Positions 1-6,444 of a stretch of 14,362 bases of DNA are shown piece after piece. Position 1 is the stretch's first letter. Every line of letters starts with the position of its first letter. This DNA is from Deltaproteobacteria bacterium. GTDB lineage: Bacteria > Desulfobacterota > Deferrimicrobia > Deferrimicrobiales > Deferrimicrobiaceae. The DNA lies in NCBI GenBank assembly GCA_017889845.1, contig JAGGAJ010000028.1, forward strand, positions 1-14,362, written 5' to 3'. The translations under genes were made by a program, and so were the position numbers. The notes beneath the pieces were generated by a model. It was not told the origin of the DNA and searched no databases. It worked only from the letters and a program-made list of their open reading frames with translations.

Positions 1-210
1 GAGATCAATTGCGCCATGGATTTCGGCCTCATCCCGGTCGCCGAGGTCCTGGAACTGGTCCGGAACAGGCCCGACGGGATGGAACTGGTGCTCACGGGAC
101 GCGGGGCCCCGCGGGAGATCGTCGACGCGGCGGACCTCGTCACGGAGATGCGGGAAGTGAAGCACTACTACGCGAAAGGTGTCGACGCCCGCACCGGCGT
201 AGAACGGTAA
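1..210 (+). CDS. cobO: Corrinoid (cob(I)alamin) adenosyltransferase, CobO/BtuR type, 3' end only
   Basis: The gene enters from the left edge, and its last 69 residues are present. The visible part starts with the end of the DEIN(x)A motif (EINCAMDFGL). It continues with ELVLTGRGAP and DAADLVTEMREVKHYY and ends KGVDARTGVER, the characteristic C-terminal half of the BtuR/CobA/CobO family. These enzymes transfer the 5'-deoxyadenosyl group of ATP to cob(I)alamin in the cytoplasm. The ATP-binding P-loop lies in the missing N-terminal part, so activity cannot be judged. The next gene, 16 bp downstream, is an adenosylcobalamin-dependent mutase, so this enzyme most likely supplies its cofactor from the same transcript. 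The family call is secure; the full length and start are outside the window. Confidence 0.9.
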   Translation, partial: EINCAMDFGLIPVAEVLELVRNRPDGMELVLTGRGAPREIVDAADLVTEMREVKHYYAKGVDARTGVER

Positions 211-226
211 CGGAGGAGAATTTCCC

Positions 227-1909
227 ATGTACGACCGAAAACGGCTCGCAGACCTCGCCGAACGGCGGAAGAAGTGGAAGGACGAGCGCCTCGCCCCCCT
301 CCTCGCGAAGTCCCCGGAACGGCGGAAACGATTCTCCACCGTGTCGGACGAGGAAATCTTGGCGCTCTACACCCCGGACACCCTCTCGAACCTCGAGTAC
401 GACGAGGACCTCGGTTTCCCCGGGGAGTACCCGTACACCCGCGGGGTGCAATCCTCCATGTACCGTGGCCGCCTATGGACGATGCGCCAGTTCGCCGGCT
501 ACGGCTCCGCGGAAGACACCAACGCGCGCTTCAAGTTCCTCCTCTCCCAGGGGCAGACGGGGCTGTCGACGGCCTTCCACTTCCCGACGCTGATGGGGTA
601 CGACTCCGATTCCCCCCGCGCGAAGGGGGAGGTGGGGATGTGCGGCGTCGCGGTCGACTCCCTCCGGGACATGGAGATCCTCTTCGACGGCATCCCGCTG
701 GACAAGGTCACCACCTCGATGACCATCAACGGCCCCGCGGCGATGGTGTTCGCCATGTACCTCGCCGTGGCGGAGCGGCAGGGCGTCCCCTTCCGCAAGC
801 TCGGCGGGACGATCCAGAACGACATCCTGAAGGAGTACATCGCCCAGCACTCCTGGATCTTCCCCCCGGAACCGTCGATGCGGATCATCACGGACATCCT
901 CGCCTACTGCTCCGACAAGGTCCCGAAGTGGAACACGATCAGCATCAGCGGGTACCACATACGGGAGGCGGGATCGACGGCGGTCCAGGAGCTCGCATTC
1001 ACCATCGCCGACGGGATCGCCTACGTCCAGGCGGGGATCGGCGCCGGGATCCCGGTGGACCGGTTCGCACCCCGGCTGTCGTTCTTCTTCAACGCCCACA
1101 TGGACTTCTTCGAGGAGATCGCGAAATACCGCGCCGCGCGGCGGATGTGGGCACGCATCATGCGGGAGCGCTTCCAGGCGAAAGACGAAAACTCCTGGAA
1201 GCTCCGGTTCCACACCCAGACCGCCGGATGCACCCTGACGGCGCAGCAGCCGATGAACAACGTCGTCCGGGTGGCCATCCAGGCGCTGGCGGGGGTCCTC
1301 GGCGGGACCCAGTCCCTCCACACGAACTCGATGGACGAGACCCTGGCCCTGCCCACGGAGCAGTCGGCGATGGTGGCGCTGCGCACCCAGCAGGTCCTGG
1401 CGGAGGAGTCGGGCGTGGCGAACACCGTCGACCCGCTAGGAGGCTCTTTCTTCGTGGAACAGATGACGAACGAGATGGAAGAGAAGGCGATGGAGTACAT
1501 CCGCCGGATCGACGAGATGGGCGGCATGGTGGCGGCCATCAAGCGGGGATACCCGCAGCGGGAGATCGCGGACGCCGCGTACCACTACCAGCGTCTCGTC
1601 GACGCGGGGGAGAAGCGGGTCGTGGGCGTGAACGCGTACCAGGTCGACGAGGAACAGTCGATCCCGCTCCTCCGGATCGACGACGGCGTCGAGAGGAGGC
1701 AGGTCGCGCGGACCCGGGATGTCCGCCGCAAGCGGAACGCCCGGAAGGCGCAGGCGTGCATCAACGCCCTGAGGGATGCGTCGCTCGCCCCGGACGTCAA
1801 CCTGATGCCGCTGCTGGTCGACGCTGCGCGGGAGTACGTAACCCTCGGGGAGATGTGCGACGCCCTGCGGGAGACGATGGGCGTCTACACCGACCCGGCG
1901 ATGTTCTAG
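227..1909 (+). CDS. Methylmalonyl-CoA mutase family large (catalytic) subunit with isobutyryl-CoA-mutase-type specificity residues
   Basis: This 560-aa protein is the TIM-barrel subunit of a split, adenosylcobalamin-dependent acyl-CoA mutase. It has no cobalamin domain; that is the next gene. The ATG at 227 has a clear GGAGGAG at 212-218. Without any offset, residue numbers match Propionibacterium MutB up to about residue 320. His244 and Tyr243 (SISGYH), Asn236, Arg82, Arg87, Ser114, Phe117, Ser164, Thr166, Thr195 and Gln197 are all present. The two residues that separate methylmalonyl-CoA mutase (Tyr89, Arg207) from isobutyryl-CoA mutase (Phe, Gln) are Phe89 (WTMRQFAGYG) and Gln207 (KEYIAQHSWIF). 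Tyr75 is replaced by Gln, Thr77 by Ser, and the normally acidic residue 118 (FDxPT) is His (FHFPT). The family is certain. Methylmalonyl-CoA is probably not the substrate; isobutyryl/n-butyryl-CoA is the best guess, and pivalyl-CoA or an unknown acyl-CoA is possible. Confidence 0.93.
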   Translation: MYDRKRLADLAERRKKWKDERLAPLLAKSPERRKRFSTVSDEEILALYTPDTLSNLEYDEDLGFPGEYPYTRGVQSSMYRGRLWTMRQFAGYGSAEDTNARFKFLLSQGQTGLSTAFHFPTLMGYDSDSPRAKGEVGMCGVAVDSLRDMEILFDGIPLDKVTTSMTINGPAAMVFAMYLAVAERQGVPFRKLGGTIQNDILKEYIAQHSWIFPPEPSMRIITDILAYCSDKVPKWNTISISGYHIREAGSTAVQELAFTIADGIAYVQAGIGAGIPVDRFAPRLSFFFNAHMDFFEEIAKYRAARRMWARIMRERFQAKDENSWKLRFHTQTAGCTLTAQQPMNNVVRVAIQALAGVLGGTQSLHTNSMDETLALPTEQSAMVALRTQQVLAEESGVANTVDPLGGSFFVEQMTNEMEEKAMEYIRRIDEMGGMVAAIKRGYPQREIADAAYHYQRLVDAGEKRVVGVNAYQVDEEQSIPLLRIDDGVERRQVARTRDVRRKRNARKAQACINALRDASLAPDVNLMPLLVDAAREYVTLGEMCDALRETMGVYTDPAMF

Positions 1910-1935
1910 CACGCATCACGCAGGAGGGGACCCGA

Positions 1936-2382
1936 ATGGCGACGGCGAAAGGCAAGGGATCTGCGGCGGCAACGAAGAGGGCGGCGCGGAAGGTCCGCAT
2001 CCTGGTCGGCAAGCCCGGACTGGACGGGCACGATCGCGGGGCGAAGATCATCGCCCGCGCGCTCCGGGACGCGGGAGTCGAGGTCATCTACACGGGGCTT
2101 CACCAGACCCCGGAGATGATCGTCAACACGGCAGCGCAGGAGGACGTGGACGGGATCGGGCTCTCCATTCTCTCCGGGGCGCACAACTACCTCTTCCCGA
2201 AGGTGATGGAGCTGCTCCGGGAGAAGAAGATGGGGGACGTGGTCCTGTTCGGGGGCGGGATCATCCCGGACGACGACATCCCGAAGCTCCTCAAGAAAGG
2301 GGTCGACCGGGTCTTCACACCGGGAACGCGGATCCAGGAGATCGTGGAGTACGTCAACGCGCGGATCCAGCCGCGGAAGTAG
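1936..2382 (+). CDS. Acyl-CoA mutase small subunit, cobalamin-binding domain
   Basis: This 148-aa protein is the B12-binding (Rossmann-like) subunit that pairs with the upstream large subunit. The base-off cobalamin signature is complete: DGHDRG with Asp30, the cobalt-ligating His32 and Gly35; then S-I-L at 77-79 and the GGG at 106-108 (LFGGGIIP). The length is typical for stand-alone McmA2/IcmB/HcmB-type subunits. The first ~19 residues are a basic, Lys/Ala-rich leader without a predicted fold. The start at 1936 is supported by AGGAGGGG just upstream (1923-1930). The gene lies 26 bp after the large-subunit gene, so the two are surely co-transcribed and the enzyme is an alpha/beta assembly. 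The substrate is set by the large subunit and cannot be read from this one. Confidence 0.93.
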   Translation: MATAKGKGSAAATKRAARKVRILVGKPGLDGHDRGAKIIARALRDAGVEVIYTGLHQTPEMIVNTAAQEDVDGIGLSILSGAHNYLFPKVMELLREKKMGDVVLFGGGIIPDDDIPKLLKKGVDRVFTPGTRIQEIVEYVNARIQPRK

Positions 2383-2416
2383 AAGGACGGTCCGGATTGG
2401 GAACGGATACGCCCCG

Positions 2417-3562
2417 ATGACCTTCGTCCCGACGCCCGAACAGGAGGCGCTGCGCGACATGCTCCGGTCCTTCGTGGCCCGGGAGGTGCGCCCGAAGGCG
2501 CACGCCTGGGACGAGACGGGGGAGTTCCCCTCGGAAACGGTGTCGAAACTGGGGGAACTGGGGATCCTGGGCGCGATGGTCCCGGAGGTGTACGGCGGTG
2601 CGGGGATGGACACGGTGAGCTACGCGATCGCCGTGGAGGAGATCGCGAAGGGGGACGGCTCGCTGGGTCTGACCGTCGCGTCCCACAACTCCCTCTGCAC
2701 CGCACACATCCTGGGATTCGGATCCGAGGAGATCAAGCGTCGGTACCTTCCCGGCCTCGCCTCCGGGAGGACGCTCGGCGCCTGGGCCCTCACGGAGCCC
2801 GGGTCCGGCTCCGACTCCATCTCCATGAAGACGCGCGCCGAGTGGACAGGTCGCAGCTGGGTGATCAACGGTACCAAGATGTTCATCACCCAGGGAAGCG
2901 TCGGGGGCGTGTACGTGGTCCTGGCGGTGACGGACAAGGGGAAAGGGAAGGACGGCGTCACCGCCTTCGTCGTCCCGGCCGGCACGAGGGGGCTCACGGT
3001 GGGCAGGACACTCCACAAGCTCGGGATGCGCTCCTCCGACACCGCGGAGCTCGTCTTCGAGGACATGGAGGCGGGCCCCGACGCCGTGGTCGGGCAGGTC
3101 AATTCCGGATTCCGGGACACGATGAAGAACCTCGCCGGCGGACGGATCTCCATCGCCGCCCTCGCCACAGGGATAGGCCTCGGCGCGATGGAGGATGCGC
3201 TCTCGTACGCGAGGGAAAGGAGCCAGTTCGGCCGGCCGATCGCGGAGTTCCAGGCGATCCAGTGGATGTTCGCCGACATGGCCACGGAACTTTCCGCCGC
3301 CCGGCTCATGACCCTGCGGGCCGCGGCGCTCCGGGACGCGGGGAAGCCGTACACCCGCGAGGCCGCGATGGCGAAGCTGTTCGCTTCCGAGGCGGCCATG
3401 CGGGGAACGATCAAGGCGGTCCAGGTTTTCGGCGGGTACGGGTACACCAGCGATTATCCCGCGGAGCGGTACATGCGCGACGCGAAGCTGTGCGAGATCG
3501 GCGAGGGCACCTCCGAGGTGCAGCGTATCATCATCGCCCGGAACCTGATCCGGGGACACTGA
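2417..3562 (+). CDS. Acyl-CoA dehydrogenase (short-chain/isobutyryl-CoA type)
   Basis: This 381-aa protein has the full acyl-CoA dehydrogenase fold: an N-terminal helical domain, a middle beta domain with the FAD-binding ALTEPGSGSD motif, and a C-terminal helical domain with RSQFGRPIAEFQAIQ and VQVFGGYGY. The catalytic base is Glu363 in CEIGEGTSEVQ, the usual loop position. The alternative helix-G position used by isovaleryl-CoA dehydrogenase is Gly here (LAGGRISIAALATG). This argues for a butyryl-, 2-methylbutyryl- or isobutyryl-CoA type rather than isovaleryl type. It transfers electrons from acyl-CoA to an electron-transfer flavoprotein, which is not encoded in this window. It lies between the mutase subunits and meaB, so it probably oxidises the mutase product or makes its substrate. 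No strong ribosome-binding site is visible, and ATG 2417 is chosen from the normal family N-terminus. Confidence 0.92.
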   Translation: MTFVPTPEQEALRDMLRSFVAREVRPKAHAWDETGEFPSETVSKLGELGILGAMVPEVYGGAGMDTVSYAIAVEEIAKGDGSLGLTVASHNSLCTAHILGFGSEEIKRRYLPGLASGRTLGAWALTEPGSGSDSISMKTRAEWTGRSWVINGTKMFITQGSVGGVYVVLAVTDKGKGKDGVTAFVVPAGTRGLTVGRTLHKLGMRSSDTAELVFEDMEAGPDAVVGQVNSGFRDTMKNLAGGRISIAALATGIGLGAMEDALSYARERSQFGRPIAEFQAIQWMFADMATELSAARLMTLRAAALRDAGKPYTREAAMAKLFASEAAMRGTIKAVQVFGGYGYTSDYPAERYMRDAKLCEIGEGTSEVQRIIIARNLIRGH

Positions 3563-3574
3563 GACGCCCGCGGA

Positions 3575-4567
3575 ATGACCGTCACCGCGAAGGAGATCCT
3601 CGCCGGGGACGTGCGGGCCGCCGCGCGGCTGATGCGCGACCTCGACGACGAGATCCCTGCGGCGGTCCGGGTGCTGAAATCCCTCTACCGGCACACCGGG
3701 CGGGCCTACATCCTCGGGGTCACCGGGGCGCCGGGCTCCGGGAAGTCCACCCTCGTCAACCGGATCACCTCCCTCCTGCGAAAACGGGGGAAGACGGTGG
3801 GGATCGTCGCCATCGATCCGACGAGTCCCTACACGGGAGGGGCCATCCTCGGGGACCGGATCCGGATGCAGCAGCACGCGCTCGACGAGGGGGTCTTCAT
3901 CCGGAGCCTCGCCACCCGCGGGCACCTTGGGGGCCTGTCCCGTTCCACACTCGACATCGTCAACGTCATGGACGCGATGGGCAAGGACGTGATCCTCATC
4001 GAGACGGTGGGCGTGGGACAGGACGAGGTAGAGATCGTCAAGGTCGCGCACACGAACATCGTGGTGGTCGTGCCCGGGTTGGGGGACGACATCCAGGCGA
4101 TCAAGGCGGGGATCCTCGAGATCGCCGACATCTTCGTCGTCAACAAGGCCGACCGGGAGGGGGCGGACAAGACCCGGCGGGAGATCGAGACGATGATCTC
4201 CATGGGGGAATACGGCGAAGGGGAGTGGAAACCCCCGGTGCTCCCCACCGTGGCGGCCACCGACACGGGGACCGCGGAGCTCCTCGTGGAGGTGGAGCGA
4301 CACCGGGAGTATGCGTTCCGGGAACCCCACATCGCGCGGTACCGCCGCGAAAAGGCGCGGGTGGAACTGCTCGAGATCCTCAAGACCCGCCTGATCGAGA
4401 AAGCGGTGTCCGACCTGGAATCCCACGGGCTGCTGGAGCCGCTTCTCGCGGATCTCGCACGGAAGCGGAAGGACCCGTACTCCATCTCCGAGAAGGTGGT
4501 GGACCACAGCTTCGCGCTGCGCCTGTTGGGTGGCCGGGACAACCCCCCGAAAAAAAAGAGGTACTGA
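3575..4567 (+). CDS. meaB: MeaB/ArgK-type G3E GTPase, mutase chaperone
   Basis: This 330-aa SIMIBI-class GTPase guards B12-dependent mutases: it gates cofactor loading and helps eject inactive cobalamin. The P-loop is GAPGSGKS at 51-58, the Walker-B region is ETVGVGQDE at 143-151 and the guanine-specificity motif NKAD is at 190-193. The switch region DPTSPYTGGAILGDRIRM matches MeaB/MMAA closely, and the length is normal. It starts 12 bp after the dehydrogenase stop and closes the mutase cluster. In IcmF the same G domain is fused between the B12 and mutase domains; here it is separate, as in MeaB and MMAA. The C-terminus is basic (PPKKKRY) and encoded by a run of eight A (4550-4557). No terminator is visible before the next promoter. 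The family call is very secure. Confidence 0.94.
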   Translation: MTVTAKEILAGDVRAAARLMRDLDDEIPAAVRVLKSLYRHTGRAYILGVTGAPGSGKSTLVNRITSLLRKRGKTVGIVAIDPTSPYTGGAILGDRIRMQQHALDEGVFIRSLATRGHLGGLSRSTLDIVNVMDAMGKDVILIETVGVGQDEVEIVKVAHTNIVVVVPGLGDDIQAIKAGILEIADIFVVNKADREGADKTRREIETMISMGEYGEGEWKPPVLPTVAATDTGTAELLVEVERHREYAFREPHIARYRREKARVELLEILKTRLIEKAVSDLESHGLLEPLLADLARKRKDPYSISEKVVDHSFALRLLGGRDNPPKKKRY

Positions 4568-4590
4568 ATCTTCCCCGGACTCCCGCCGCA

Positions 4591-4618
4591 TTGTGCCCGG
4601 CAACGCGGGTGCTATAAT
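4591..4618 (+). promoter_or_regulatory. Extended -10 sigma70-type promoter for miaB (candidate leaderless start)
   Basis: TTGTGC at 4591-4596, a 16-bp spacer, and TGC-TATAAT at 4610-4618 form a perfect -10 with the extended TG. The first base of the miaB ATG (4627) lies nine bases after the -10 element, with only GGTTCCCC between. A transcript starting at the usual distance would therefore have a leader of zero to about three bases. No Shine-Dalgarno sequence precedes this ATG. The promoter separates the mutase cluster from the miaB group. Confidence 0.7.
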
Positions 4619-4626
4619 GGTTCCCC

Positions 4627-5937
4627 ATGCGGCGGAGCGTGTTCATCAAGACATTCGGCTGCCAGATGAACGCCGTGGACTCGGCGCGGATGCTTTCGCT
4701 TCTCTCCGCGGCGGAATACCGGAGCGCCGCATCCCTCGAGGAGGCCGACCTCGTCCTCCTCAACACCTGCAGCATCCGCGAGAAAGCCGACCAGAAGATC
4801 TTCAGCGAGCTCGGGACGCTCCGCCGGTGGAAGCAGCGCAGGGCGGGACGGCTCGTCGGCGTGGGCGGCTGCCTCGCCCAGCAGGCCGGGGAGTCGCTTC
4901 GCAAACGCGCCCCCTACGTGGACATCGTGTTCGGGACACACAACATCGCGCGCCTTCCGGAACTGGTCCGGAAGGCCGGGGAGCTCGTACCTTCCGTCGC
5001 GGTCGCCATGGACGGCGACACGGGACACTGGGAGGTCCCCCCGTACCTGCCCGACGGGACGTATTCCGCAATGGTCACGATCATGCAGGGGTGCGACAAC
5101 TTCTGCGCATATTGCATCGTCCCCATGGTGCGCGGACGGGAAGTCAGCAGGCCGGCGGCCGGCATCCTCGCGGAGATCCGGGCCCTCGCCGACCGGGGCG
5201 TCCGGGAGGTCATCCTCCTCGGGCAGAACGTCAACTCCTATGGCAAGAAGGAGGGGGAGATCCCGTTCCACGAACTGCTGCGTCGCATCTCCGCTGTCGA
5301 CGGGATCGCACGCATCCGTTTCGTCACGTCCCACCCGCGCGACCTCGACCAGAGGACGATCGGGCTCTTCTCGGACATCGGGGCGCTGTGCCCCCACGTC
5401 CACCTGCCGCTCCAATCCGGCTCGGACCGCGTGCTCTCCGCCATGGGGCGAGGGTACACGCGGGCCGAATATCTCTCGAAGACGGACGCACTTCGGAGGG
5501 CCCGGCCGGGGATCTGCTTCTCCTCCGATTTCATCGTCGGATTCCCGGGGGAGACGGAAGACGATTTCCGCGCGACCCTGGACGCCATGGAGGCGATGCG
5601 GTACGTCTCGTCGTTCTCCTTCCGGTTCTCCCCGCGGACGGGAACCCGGGCGGCCGGCATGGACGGCGCGGTGGATCCCGGTGTCTCCGGGGAACGGTTG
5701 CGGCGGCTGCAGTCCCTCCAGGACCGTCACTCCCAAGAGCAGCTGGCCGGTATGAAGGGTAGGGAGGTCGAAGTCCTCGTGGAGGGGGAAAGCGCAAGGG
5801 GCGACGGCCGGCTGTGCGGAAGGACCCCCTGCCACAAGACGGTGAATTTCGTCCCCGCGGGCGGCAAAGGGCCGCTCCGGAACGTCCTCGTGACCTCCGC
5901 CGGGGTGCACTCCCTCGTCGGGGAGGAGAGGGGTTAG
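4627..5937 (+). CDS. miaB: tRNA-2-methylthio-N6-dimethylallyladenosine synthase MiaB
   Basis: This 436-aa radical-SAM methylthiotransferase adds the methylthio group to i6A37 of tRNAs reading UNN codons. The N-terminal UPF0004 domain carries the auxiliary-cluster cysteines Cys12 (FKTFGCQMN-like start), Cys48 (NTCSIREKA) and Cys82 (GGCLAQQ). The radical-SAM cluster is Cys156, Cys160 and Cys163 (GCDNFCAYC). LGQNVNSYG, HLPLQSGS and SSDFIVGFPGETE follow, and a C-terminal TRAM domain begins near residue 375. These points favour MiaB over MtaB or RimO. The start is fixed by the short conserved distance to FGCQMN. It is preceded by a strong promoter but no ribosome-binding site. The downstream nuclease gene starts 2 bp after the stop, implying translational coupling. 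Confidence 0.95.
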   Translation: MRRSVFIKTFGCQMNAVDSARMLSLLSAAEYRSAASLEEADLVLLNTCSIREKADQKIFSELGTLRRWKQRRAGRLVGVGGCLAQQAGESLRKRAPYVDIVFGTHNIARLPELVRKAGELVPSVAVAMDGDTGHWEVPPYLPDGTYSAMVTIMQGCDNFCAYCIVPMVRGREVSRPAAGILAEIRALADRGVREVILLGQNVNSYGKKEGEIPFHELLRRISAVDGIARIRFVTSHPRDLDQRTIGLFSDIGALCPHVHLPLQSGSDRVLSAMGRGYTRAEYLSKTDALRRARPGICFSSDFIVGFPGETEDDFRATLDAMEAMRYVSSFSFRFSPRTGTRAAGMDGAVDPGVSGERLRRLQSLQDRHSQEQLAGMKGREVEVLVEGESARGDGRLCGRTPCHKTVNFVPAGGKGPLRNVLVTSAGVHSLVGEERG

Positions 5938-5939
5938 CC

Positions 5940-6431
5940 ATGGCGCGCGAGATGCTGGTGGCCGGCGTGACGGTCGATCCCGTGACGAAATCGCCCATCG
6001 TGGTGCTGAAGGACCGGGAGAACCGTTGCGCCCTCCCGATCTGGATCGGGCTGCTGGAGGCGAACGCCATCGTCCTCGCGCTCGAGGGGGTGGAGCTCCC
6101 GAGGCCCATGACCCACGACCTGATGAAGGCGGTGCTCGAGACGACGGGGAACTCCCTGCGGAAGGTCGAGATCACCGACATCCGGGACAACACCTACTAC
6201 GCCGCCCTCCATCTGGAGGGGAAGGAGTCCCGCTACACCGTCGACTCCAGGCCCAGCGACGCGATCGCCCTCGCCCTGCGCTTCGGCGTGCCGGTGCTCG
6301 TCTCGGAGGAGGTGCTGGAGAAGGCCATCGCAGTCGAGACCGGGAACGGGGAGGGGGACGGGGGGAAGGACCCGTGGACGGAACTGCTCGAGAAGATGGA
6401 CCCCGGGCAGTTCAGCAAGTACAAGATGTAG
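5940..6431 (+). CDS. Bifunctional nuclease family protein (DUF151)
   Basis: This 163-aa protein has a complete DUF151/BFN domain over about residues 4-130. Recognisable segments are VDPVTKSPIVVLKD, LPIWIGLLEANAI, RPMTHDLMKAVLE, the strand pair around NTYYAALHL, and DSRPSDAIALALR near the domain end. The tail is acidic and Gly-rich, followed by a short helix. Plant and bacterial members have been reported to have nuclease activity on RNA and DNA, but their physiological role is poorly defined. ATG 5940 has GGGGAGGAG upstream and begins 2 bp after the miaB stop. Its tight coupling to miaB suggests a link to RNA metabolism, which is an inference. The family assignment is strong; the biochemical function is only as certain as the family literature. 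Confidence 0.9.
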   Translation: MAREMLVAGVTVDPVTKSPIVVLKDRENRCALPIWIGLLEANAIVLALEGVELPRPMTHDLMKAVLETTGNSLRKVEITDIRDNTYYAALHLEGKESRYTVDSRPSDAIALALRFGVPVLVSEEVLEKAIAVETGNGEGDGGKDPWTELLEKMDPGQFSKYKM

Positions 6432-6444
6432 GTCGACGGGGCGG

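Noticed and set aside
227..1909. Plain methylmalonyl-CoA mutase of the propionate pathway
   Set aside because: Both diagnostic residues (Tyr89, Arg207) are replaced by the isobutyryl-CoA mutase pair and no propionate-pathway partner is visible; the family name is kept but not the substrate.
2354..4603. Very long open frame (about 749 codons) on the minus strand opposite the dehydrogenase and meaB genes
   Set aside because: It is a mirror of GC-rich codons of well-identified + strand genes; its translation is low-complexity (His/Arg/Pro/Gly-rich) with no family features.
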